This document shows, one piece after another, positions 55,953 through 64,000 of a DNA stretch of 64,000 nt. The first letter of the stretch is position 1. Each line of letters starts with the position of its first letter. A program made the translations under genes and the position numbers. The notes below the pieces were generated by a model. The model saw only the letters and a program-made list of their open reading frames with translations, did no database searches and was not told the DNA's origin. Origin of the DNA: Guillardia theta CCMP2712. Lineage: Eukaryota; Cryptophyceae; Pyrenomonadales; Geminigeraceae. The stretch is taken from the NCBI RefSeq assembly GCF_000315625.1, contig NW_005434545.1:3669-67668 (forward strand), in the 5' to 3' direction.

Positions 55953-57044
55953 ATGCCGCGCGGTCCTCTGCTGGTTCTGGTCCTCGGGGTGGCCTCGATG
56001 GCGGAGGCTTTCGCACTGACGCATGACATGATGGCTTCAAGGAGCCATGCTCGCTTCGGGGCTGTTCGCTCCACGCGCGGACGAGGATCTCTTCCCAAGA
56101 CCATGGAGCTAGCGTCAGCTGGCGGGTCAGGGGGGTAAGCACACTCCTCTCTCTAATCCCGTTGATGTGTTCTCTCCTGACCTTGCTTGTCGTAGTGGTA
56201 TCAGACTTCGAGGAGGAGGAGGAGGAGGAGGAGGAGGAGGAGGAGACAATAATGGGGGCAGCCTCCCCGAGCGATATTGGGCCAAATACCTCGAACTCTT
56301 GGACAAGAACCCGCTGGCGACGCGCATGGCCACGGGGTTTGTGATTGGTCTCTTTGGTGATATCATCTCTCAGATTACAGCCGGGATTCAATTCTCAGAG
56401 CTCGACATCAAGAGGCTTCTTGTTTTCTCGAGCTGGGGTGGTTTTGGGTTCACTCCAATTGCGTACAAGTGGTATAACATCATCGAAGCCACGATCCCTG
56501 TATGCCGTTGAGCTGCCTTTGACTGCAAAACTGACGAGAAGACAGGCTACCATTGCGATGCGAGGTGTCTGGAAGATGGCGATGGATCAGATTCTCTTCC
56601 CTCCTGTCATCACGGCCTTCACTTTCTTCATGTTGACCATGATCGAAGGAGTTCTGTCTGGTTTCAGTCTCACCCTCAACAAGGGGTTGCAGCAAACTGC
56701 AGTCGTCCAGCAATCTCTGTCTCAGCTGTGAGTCACTTGCCGCTTTTTGTTCAAATTGCTTTCATCTGACGTTGCTTCTTTCAACTCCAGCGTCGACAAG
56801 GCAGTTGCAAAAGTGAAGCATGATCTTGTCCCGACATTGATCACAAACTACAAAGTGTGGCCGGCTGTTCAAATCCTCAACTTCTCGATTGTTCCTGTCA
56901 AGTTGCAGGTACGCGTGCAGTAGTGCTACACATTCATCATTGGCTTGTACGGCTACATGACTCTCGTGTTGGAAACAGGTTCTCTTCGTCAACTGTGTGG
57001 CAGTCTGGTGGAACTTCGTTCTTTCGATGACTCAGCACTCCTAA
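55953..57044 (+). CDS. Mpv17/PMP22-family membrane protein with probable plastid leader
   Basis: ATG at 55953 gives a signal peptide (MPRGPLLVLVLGVASMAEAF) whose predicted cleavage after AEA leaves Phe at +1, as in cryptophyte and diatom plastid precursors. The following Ser/Arg-rich stretch fits a transit peptide. A poly-Gly stretch encoded by a GGA repeat (about 56213-56245) begins the mature part. Mpv17 motifs follow: YWAKYLELLDKNPLATRMAT, FGDIISQ, DIKRLLVFSSWGGFGFTPIA, KWYN, MAMDQILFPPV, and YKVWPAVQILNFSIVPVKLQ, then NCVAVWWNFVLS, stop at 57044. Four membrane segments are expected. Family members sit in mitochondrial, peroxisomal or plastid membranes and form small channels or transporters. 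The alternative is mitochondrial import. Confidence 0.88.
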
Positions 57045-57175
57045 AAGTTCACAGCGTGAACCCTGATATTTAGATACATGGGCTAGATTGCATAAGGCTG
57101 AATGTACAACAAAATCTTTGCGCTTGAACGAAAGAAATTCCCCGATCTCCTTAGTGAATATCTGTCTGATTACCG

Positions 57176-58341
57176 TTATGTTGACCAACGGTACACCCCG
57201 TGAATTATAACAAGGTTCAAGAAGGATTCCAAGTCGATTTCCTCGTCCTTCTTGTTAGAGATACCGAGACTGTCCAACACCTGCGATGAGAGACTCAGAC
57301 GGAATAATGAAGTTCATCACAAGCTGACATGCTGATTCCAACCACAGCTAATCAAGGTTGCACAAAGGTCTCGTTTCTTCATCTTGTCATTGCCTGCCCA
57401 ACACGTCATCATCCCAAGATATGTCCAATACCCGATTGTACCATGGAAGTCGTAGACGGCGAATATGGTCTCGATCTCAGTTCTGTCTTCCACGTGCAAA
57501 ATCTCGAAGAGCATTCGTTGTGCAGGCGCATCCCATGCCTGCTCCAAATCTCTTTCTACGCTCGTCATGGCTTCTTCAACTTCGATCTACAAACAGTCGC
57601 CTTCAGGTCGATTCTTCTCTAGTCTTACTCCGATCACCTGGTCCGCACCCTGCGCTGAGCTGATTGAGATCTTGGAGGGCTCAAGCCCAAGACCTCCTAG
57701 CACATCCTGAGGAGGAGCGACCTTGAGGGAGAGAGATATGCCAGGAAATCATTCGAACCTCGAAGTCAGTGATTGGCAAGGTTGACTTGTAGTTTTGCTT
57801 TTGTTCGAGCTCATGCTTGATCAGAGATAGAACTTTGTTCTATACAAGGTGTTAATTGCCTACAACTCAATCCAAGGCAAACACCTTCTCAAACCGTCGC
57901 TCCAACCAGATTGACCATTTTGCATTCAGTCTGGCCCGATCGACAATGCTATTCATGATTTGACCAGAAACTTTTGAATCCAAAAAGGAATTTCGCATGA
58001 TGGCCATATCGCGTCCATGTCTTTCAAGAGCACAGAAGAAATCTCTCTCTGTGATGTCTGCGAAGCAATCATCCCCAAGTCAAGCAACCATCACATGAAG
58101 AAAAGTTCAGGCAAAGTTGACAGCGGAAGACAACAAGAGGGGAGCACGGAGATAAGGCATGGATGATAATGCGACCTATTTCAAGCTCCTTGAGCTGAAT
58201 CTTGAAATCTACGTGGGACAGTTCTTTGATAGGCTTCTGCTTTACCCGCTGGAGCACAGGGTCCAGTACACTTTCACCGACGTCGAACGCCTGCTCTATG
58301 CTTTTGAGTTTGCAGACATACTGGGATTTCTCATCTCCCAT
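57176..58341 (-). CDS. Unrecognised gene, charged helical protein
   Basis: The chosen ATG at 58341 starts MGDEKSQYVCKLKSIEQAFD; the frame is open upstream but begins at non-ATG codons there. Blocks that read as coding across several introns are DPVLQRVKQKPIKELSHVDF, ERDFFCALERHGRDMAIMRN, RLNAKWSIWLERRFEKVF, TSVERDLEQAWDAPAQRMLF, VEDRTEIETIFAVYDFHG, and SNKKDEEIDLESFLNLVIIH, ending at a stop at 57176. The 'ALERHGRD' block is faintly like the helical motif of NOP16 or SANT-type proteins, too weak to name. It could be more than one gene. Exons are short and intron signals good, which supports coding potential. Confidence 0.4.
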
Positions 58342-59483
58342 CTCAGTTGTGTGTCTCGCCTTGACCTCTCGCTTGGCCTCTCGCGCTTGCTGAGCCTTCA
58401 CCGACCCCGTCCCTCGCTTTCCCGCTTTGAGAGCATTGCGGACTGGAATCAACGGCAGCGTTGATGCCTTTCATAGTGACTAGAAGACTAGATCAGTTTC
58501 AAGCACCGGGCGGCCCCCGGCCCGGCCCGGCCCGGCACCCGGCGGCCACCGTCACGGTGACGGTGCCTGCCATGATCACCGGACCCGGTCACGGCGGTGA
58601 CCGGGCCGCTAGTCTGAGTAGCCTGGCACCGGCCTGCCTAATAACTTTAACTTGGCGATGTCTCGAGGTCATGGAATTTGCTGTTGGTCGACTGACACGG
58701 ACACACGAGTCCGATGATCGGAACTCAAGTTCCCATATGATCATGCAAATTAGGCCGCTAACTTCAGCAAATTTGTCCTATGACTCTGATCAGGTACCAT
58801 GTAGTCTGACTCAGTTAGGCGACAAGCGGACCCGGGGGTGGGGGGTGGGGGGCAGGGAGCTCGAACTCAGTTCCGAGGAATGAGTTGTGACCTTGGAACC
58901 GAAAGTCCAACCGTGACACTGGACTACAAACTTTTTTGTGCCTATTTCAAATCTCATCAATTCTACGCCTTCTATCCTTTCGCTACTTCGAAAAAAAAAT
59001 TATTGATGTTCTGGAGGATATGAAGGCTTCTGATGTGTGGACCTGGACTCCATGATGATCCGATCTGATCACGCGTCGTGGTCTTTGATCTCACGATGCC
59101 CCTCACAGCGCTTGTCACATCACCTCTCTGATAGACTGCTCTCTTGTTAGCACAGTGGCACAAACAAAGGTGCCCTGCGGTCTCCAGACACCAGTACTGA
59201 CAAGAGAGTTGTCTGCCACATGCTCGGATGCAAGGCTGCAGCTGTACATAATTTATCTCATCGCCGAGCCTAAGAAACTTGTGACGGCCCCACAATCCAG
59301 CAGGTTCACAATCCAGCAGGTTTAGTCCCACCGCCGACGGCCCGGGCCGTTCATTACCCGAGCCCAGGGATCAGTCTTGTGTCAATCATAATCCGAACTT
59401 GAATAATTCACACTTCAGCATTACATGACATGACTCATTACGGTGCGTTGCCGGTCCGACTGTCATGATCGAGGTTCATTGCA
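58342..59483. other. Intergenic GC-rich island then AT-richer spacer
   Basis: About 58500-58640 is a cggcccggcc/ggtgaccgg island, including the inverted word accgtcacggtgacggt at about 58547-58563. About 58640-59400 is less biased. I see no protein, tRNA or other RNA gene. A frame at about 58972-59331 (minus) is Cys-rich but without domain support. Confidence 0.45.
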
Positions 59484-60735
59484 TCAATCTTGCAAGGAAA
59501 TCTTCTGGTACGGGAATCCCCTATCAGCATCATCAGGTGCAAATTTGAACAGCATCTTCACTGTGGAAGGGAAGATTGAGATTTACCTGTTGCCTTGCTT
59601 CAAGCATTCTTTCCATCATTTTTGCTTGCGATGTCATCAGCTCAGCCCTCGCTCGTATCTCTTGCGCGATCTGGGAACACTACATCAAAGGAATATAACA
59701 TTGCAGACGATCCTCCTTACTGCACGCTTCTCTTCCGCAGCAAGCTTCCTCTCGGCAATACTGCGTGCCTCCTGGTGTGATGGTGGTCAGTAGATACCAG
59801 GTGTGAAGAGAAGCGACCTCGCGATCAAAGAGCCCTGGAGTGAGGTAGAAGTCGTCCAGTGCTGCAGGCAAGGGTCTTGAATCGCCTCAGATTAAGAATC
59901 TTTCACTCTCACCCACGGAGGCACTCCTCTTCCTTGACGCTTCCTCCGCAAACGGAAGGACCTGCACCCGACACCTCACCGGCACAGCTCTTGCATCGAG
60001 TGCTTGGCGGAACCTGCCGCGAGATATCTGAAGCGCGATGGCGCTGGTCCGCATCGAAAGCACCGACGAACTGTTTGCAGGGTCGATCAGCCCCGAGTTC
60101 AGCTGAGCTCGCCTGGTCACCGCATCTCGGTTAGAGCGGCTCCGGGACGGGTCTTGCGACTGGTGGAAAGCTTCTGAGGTAGCACAGCGTCTCCAGAGCC
60201 TGAAGAATCGTGAGGAAGAGAAGTTGGAGCCAGCAGCATGACATTTCCATCTCGCTTTCAGGTGGCGCAGCCTCGCCAGCCTCTATCCTCCTCCTCGTCT
60301 CCTCCTAGTTTTGGCCAAGAGATAAGTTTGTGCGATTGTATTCTCGGCCTGCTTACCTTCCACGCTCGAAGTCCTTCCAGGAACTTTTCTTTAGCAGTTC
60401 CCACCTGGAGATCAAACAACTCAATCAATCTGATAAGATGTTCTGACTGTAGCTTGCCAAACCTTGAGTGCGCCTTTCCCTCCTATCTGAAAGATTTCTT
60501 GTTGATTCAGTTGCTCAACATGTTCCTGCCATGCTTTTCCTTGCTGGCCATGCTCAAATATCCTTCCGTCATTCGCCACAGCACGAAGAATCTCGAGGAT
60601 TCTCCTCCTGCCGATGTCCCGTTCAAATCTCAGTCGAGGTTCCACAAATTTGTTTTGCCCTGGATGGCTGTTGTCAGACACGTGCGATAAAGATTTATCG
60701 TGGGTAACCTTGAGGTTGTTCACTGATTCCACTTG
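59484..60735 (-). CDS. Unrecognised coiled-coil protein
   Basis: Several exon-like blocks on the minus strand join at good splice sites: VESVNNLKVTHDKSLSHVSD then RRRILEILRAVANDGRIFEH (about 60720-60560); VGTAKEKFLEGLRAWK (about 60400-60355); a Ser/Arg-rich exon with GLIDPANSSSVLSMRTSAIA (about 60100-60050); EARSIAERKLAAEEKRAVRR (about 59775-59715); IAQEIRARAELMTSQAKMME (about 59670-59590); and a last exon FKFAPDDADRGFPYQKISLQ ending at a stop at 59484. The charged helices suggest coiled coils. No catalytic motif is seen. The 5' end is not located; it may extend beyond 60.8 kb, upstream of the minisatellite. Confidence 0.4.
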
Positions 60736-60863
60736 CTACAGCATATCCAACGCTATGAGGTTGCTCTCCTGGAAGACAACATAAGCCTGAAACCTTTCCA
60801 CGGGTACTGAAACCTGACGACGGGACATATCCGCCACCCTGCATGTCGTCGACAATGGCAAGA

Positions 60864-61213
60864 GCTGATGTACGACAGTTGTACTCCTTCTCACTGTTCC
60901 ATCATGAAAGAAGACTAAGAGCTGATGGACGACAGTTGTACTCCTTCTCACTGTTCCATCATGAAAGAAGACTAAGAGCTGATGTACGACAGTTGTACTC
61001 CTTCTCACTGTTCCATCATGAAAGAAGACTAAGAGAGCTGATGTACGACAGTTGTACTCCTTCTCACTGTTCCATCATGAAAGAAGACTAAGAGAGCTGA
61101 TGTACGACAGTTGTACTCCTTCTCACTGTTCCATCATGAAAGAAGACTAAGAGAGCTGATGTACGACAGTTGTACTCCTTCTCACTGTTCCATCATGAAA
61201 GAAGACTAAGAGA
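60864..61213 (+). repeat. 57/59-bp minisatellite, six copies
   Basis: The unit begins gctgatgtacgacagttgta and continues ctccttctcactgttccatc, ending in atgaaagaagactaagag or actaagagag. Copy starts at 60864, 60921, 60978, 61037, 61096 and 61155 show spacings of 57, 57, 59, 59 and 59, so the array has two length classes that differ by an AG dinucleotide. Copies are otherwise almost identical. It ends at about 61213 and lies directly upstream of CTR9. Confidence 0.95.
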
Positions 61214-61405
61214 GCTGGCAGAAGCAAGCAGGCGTCCTTTGTTCCCCCCATGGCGCCAGACCATGCCGGGACAGCAAACCCGGCCGGACTTCAAAAGGAC
61301 CTGACAGTTATGGACGGTTTCAAACAAGGTTTAACGGTGTAACGGCTGAGTTCCTGATGAAACGAGAGTACAAAAGATCGGCGACGGAGGCAGAGCGGCT
61401 GGAGC

Positions 61406-64000
61406 ATGGCGGGGGTACTAGCGGTGCCGATCCATGAGACGGAGGACGAGATCTTGGAGCTTCCGAAGAGCGAGCTGCCGGATGATCCCAATGAGATCAT
61501 GCAGATTCTTGCCAGTGAGCTTGCTCCCCTCAAGCTGTGGCTGGAGTTGGCCCTTGCCTACTACCAGCAGAACCGCGTGCCCCAGTTCCTGATGGTCATG
61601 GAGACGAGCACGGGAGACGAAGGCCCCTTCTATCAGGACTACTACAAGGACGATAAACATGGCCGTATTGCCCTCTTGAACTGTCTTGCAGCATATCATG
61701 TACAGATGGCGTCGAGGACGAAGAGCAGGCAGACGAAGGAGCAGCATTTTCAGAAGGCAACAGAGCTGTTCCAGCAAGCTGATAGGATAGATCGCGGTGT
61801 TGCCCTCACTTTCGTTGGAAAGGGCCTCATCCATATCGCGAAGATGTCATTGCCCACACGCAAGGGCTCTGACTCCTCCGGCGATCACTTGATGCAAGCA
61901 GGAGTAATGTTCGACAACGCGATCGAGTGCGATCGAACATGCATACCCGCGTGGCTGGGGAAGGCGTCAGTTCAGTTCAACAAGAGACAGTATGGTGAAG
62001 CGCTCAAAAGTTACAAACAGGTTCTTCGTTTGAATCCTGCATGCCCTCCTGAAGTTCGCCTGGGCCTTGCTCACTGTTACGCCGCTTTGAAACTAGACGA
62101 CTATGCTTTGAAGGCCTTTGAGAGAGTTGTAGAGCTTTCTCCGAACAATGTGGAAGGTCTTGTTGGCCTCGCCATCATCGAGATGAACAGAGATCCTCCA
62201 GCCAACTTGACGGAAGAGCAAGAAGGCACCTTCGTTCGTAGGCAAGTTGCCAAGTCGCTCAAATATCTGAAGCGAGCATACCAAAACAATGGAGACCAAA
62301 ACGCTGTTGTTCTCAATCACTTGGCCAATCACTATATCATCGGAGAAGAGCTTGAGAAAGCTCACAGCTTGGCTACGATTGCCTACAACACAACTGATGT
62401 TAAGAAGATCAAAGCTGAGAGCTGTTATCATATTGCAAGGGTTTACCATCTCAGGAAGGACTTTGATCAGGCGCACAAGTATTACAACCATGCAGTCAGT
62501 TTCTGGCCAGACTTCTTGCTTCCTCAATTCGGTTTAGGTCAGACTTTCACGCATTACAACAAGTTCTCAGAGGCGATCCCCTGCCTGGACAAGGTGCTCC
62601 AAACCCAGCCGAATAATTACGAAGCACGCAAACTCATGGGCTTTCTGTGCTCCAAGCTCGGGGATACTGAGAAAGCTATTATGCACTTGCGGAAGATCAC
62701 AGAGTTTGAAATCGAAAACAAGATTGATGAGGAAGTGTGGATGGAGTTGGCACAACTTCTTGAGAAACAAAATCCTGCAAGATCCCTTCAGCTTTACCAC
62801 AAGGCAAGGGAAGTTCTCAAAAGGAAAAAGCTGCCTGTCAACACCAGCATCTTGAACAACATAGCTTCTCTCTACCAGAAACAGGGCGATCATGCTAAGG
62901 CCATGAAGTTCTACGAGAAAGCATTGTTCTCGTGTGGAATTCAAGTCGAGCCGGGCAGCGGCACTGTCAAGGTGGTTGAGAGCATTGACTTGAATGATGC
63001 GATGAAGGGCCAGGGTGTCACGATCTTGTACAATTATGCTCGTCTGCAGGAACAGAAGCAACAGCACAATATTGCCTACAACATTTACCAGACGATCATC
63101 AAAGAACGGCCGAACTACATGGATGCCTACCTTCGAATTGCTTCCATTTGCGAGACTCGTGGAAACAATAGGGATGCGTCAACCTGGCTCCTGCTAGCCC
63201 TGCAGGTCAATCCGAATCACGAGGAGACTCTTATCCATCTTGCAAAGCTGGCCATGAAAATCTTGAACTTCTCCCGTGCTCAGAAATACCTGGAAAAGAT
63301 TCTGAGCAGGAACTCGAATCATGCTCTTGCGAATGTGCTTCTTGGCAACATATTCTTTTCTAGCGCGAAACATGACGGAGACAGTCAAGACACAGACAAG
63401 TCTCGAAGTAAGTACGTTCAGTACCTCTCTCGCGCTCTTTCCTTCTATTCTCGAGTGATCGAGAGTGAGGGCGGTACCAACCTCCTCGCCGCCAATGGAG
63501 CCGCCACTGTGATCGGGCAGAGTGGTCGACTTTCCGAAGCAAAGTCCATCTTCGCACATCTGCGCGAGACTGCTCCTCATCAGCTTCCAGATGCCTGGAT
63601 CAACCTTGGACATATCCACTTCCTCCAAGACGAGTTCACTCAGGCCATCAAGATTTACAAGGCGGCGCTGGATAGGTTCTTTGATGGGCACGACGTTGGG
63701 CTCCTGACCTCGATCGCGAAAGCTGAGTTTTATCTCGCGGACAAGGGGAAGACCCTCAAGGCATCCAAGGACTCCAAGGAGGACAAGTTCATCGCCTTCG
63801 ACCGCAACCTGCTCTTCCAGTGCCGCAGAACTCTGCAGAAGGCGATGCATCTGGCCCCTCGTGACTGGTCGCTGCAGTTCAACATGATCTTTGTGTTGTA
63901 CGCCTCCGCTCAGAAAGTGATCGAGGGAGTTCGACAGGCCCACATGGACTACAGCAATCAGAGCCATGAAGATAAGGGTCTGGAAGCCCCCGAGTATACC
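61406..64000 (+). CDS. CTR9: CTR9, TPR subunit of the PAF1 transcription elongation complex (partial)
   Basis: CTR9 is the scaffold of the PAF1 complex, which travels with RNA polymerase II and promotes histone modification. ATG at 61406 gives MAGVLAVPIHETEDEILELP, in agreement with the family start (V-x-I-P-x-x-x-x-x-E-V/I-x-x-I/L). The frame stays open for 865 codons to the window edge with no intron. TPR units are visible throughout: YYKDDKHGRIALLNCLAAYH, LFQQADRIDRGVALTFVGKG, WLGKASVQFNKRQYGEALKS, LGLAHCYAALKLDDYALKAF, LNHLANHYIIGEELEKAHSL, ILYNYARLQEQKQQHNIAYN and DAWINLGHIHFLQDEFTQAI. The acidic C-terminal part lies beyond the window. The absence of introns over 2.6 kb is unusual here. 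Confidence 0.96.
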   Translation, partial: MAGVLAVPIHETEDEILELPKSELPDDPNEIMQILASELAPLKLWLELALAYYQQNRVPQFLMVMETSTGDEGPFYQDYYKDDKHGRIALLNCLAAYHVQMASRTKSRQTKEQHFQKATELFQQADRIDRGVALTFVGKGLIHIAKMSLPTRKGSDSSGDHLMQAGVMFDNAIECDRTCIPAWLGKASVQFNKRQYGEALKSYKQVLRLNPACPPEVRLGLAHCYAALKLDDYALKAFERVVELSPNNVEGLVGLAIIEMNRDPPANLTEEQEGTFVRRQVAKSLKYLKRAYQNNGDQNAVVLNHLANHYIIGEELEKAHSLATIAYNTTDVKKIKAESCYHIARVYHLRKDFDQAHKYYNHAVSFWPDFLLPQFGLGQTFTHYNKFSEAIPCLDKVLQTQPNNYEARKLMGFLCSKLGDTEKAIMHLRKITEFEIENKIDEEVWMELAQLLEKQNPARSLQLYHKAREVLKRKKLPVNTSILNNIASLYQKQGDHAKAMKFYEKALFSCGIQVEPGSGTVKVVESIDLNDAMKGQGVTILYNYARLQEQKQQHNIAYNIYQTIIKERPNYMDAYLRIASICETRGNNRDASTWLLLALQVNPNHEETLIHLAKLAMKILNFSRAQKYLEKILSRNSNHALANVLLGNIFFSSAKHDGDSQDTDKSRSKYVQYLSRALSFYSRVIESEGGTNLLAANGAATVIGQSGRLSEAKSIFAHLRETAPHQLPDAWINLGHIHFLQDEFTQAIKIYKAALDRFFDGHDVGLLTSIAKAEFYLADKGKTLKASKDSKEDKFIAFDRNLLFQCRRTLQKAMHLAPRDWSLQFNMIFVLYASAQKVIEGVRQAHMDYSNQSHEDKGLEAPEYT

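Overview
The window looks like a stretch of nuclear DNA from a photosynthetic protist. I infer a cryptophyte alga such as Guillardia, with moderate confidence. The reasons are: genes are split by short GT-AG introns, often pyrimidine-rich; housekeeping genes are strictly eukaryotic (CTR9, eIF2B epsilon, MOB1, USP36-type deubiquitinase, a complex I accessory subunit); genes sit close together on both strands; and one Mpv17-family protein carries a leader with phenylalanine just after a signal-peptide cleavage site, the hallmark of import into red-lineage complex plastids. Two 100-base runs of N mark assembly gaps, and both lie in simple repeats.

Layout. 1-3.1 kb is a mosaic of duplicated repeat fragments with a short inserted element, a perfect palindrome and an excision-like scar. 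3.3-6.2 kb (minus) is a USP36-like ubiquitin hydrolase. 7.6-9.2 kb (plus) is a secreted protein of uncertain family. 10-10.9 kb (minus) is a PhzF-family enzyme. 12.2-14.0 kb (plus) and 20.6-22.4 kb (minus) are two related tandem-PDZ proteins. They enclose two large minisatellites, a GA tract with a gap, a putative N-myristoylated protein (15.8 kb) and an RluA-family pseudouridine synthase (16.4-18.4 kb, minus). 23.3-26.8 kb (plus) is a multidomain protein: a caspase-like fold lacking catalytic residues, two SPRY domains, a SAM-like segment and an EF-hand. 27.2-29.8 kb (plus) is a NEK-like kinase interrupted by a gap.

29.9-33.5 kb (minus) holds a coiled-coil protein and eIF2B epsilon. 34.1-35.9 kb (minus) is an aldo-keto reductase, facing an alpha/beta hydrolase (36.2-37.6 kb, plus). 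The hydrolase converges on MOB1 (37.7-38.5 kb, minus). 40.4-41.3 kb (plus) is a coiled-coil membrane protein with a GC-AG intron, converging on a secretory-pathway FKBP-TPR protein (41.4-44.2 kb, minus). 44.8-45.4 kb (plus) is a complex I 21 kDa-type subunit. 45.6-46.3 kb (minus) is a MIB/HERC2-like protein. 49.3-52.0 kb (plus) is a cyclic-nucleotide-channel-type potassium channel, converging tail to tail on a glycosyltransferase (52.0-55.9 kb, minus). 56-57 kb (plus) is the plastid-type Mpv17 protein. 57.2-58.3 and 59.5-60.7 kb (minus) are unrecognised genes. From 61.4 kb to the window end is CTR9, open and apparently intronless.

The genes do not form one pathway; this is ordinary mixed eukaryotic gene order. 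The items most worth a second look are the caspase-like/SPRY fusion with two apparent introns of 24-25 nt, the small element with target duplication and scar at 2.1-2.3 kb, the paired PDZ-repeat genes, and the signal-peptide-bearing FKBP-TPR protein. Most exon boundaries were placed by eye from splice signals and reading phase, so gene ends given below are approximate unless stated.
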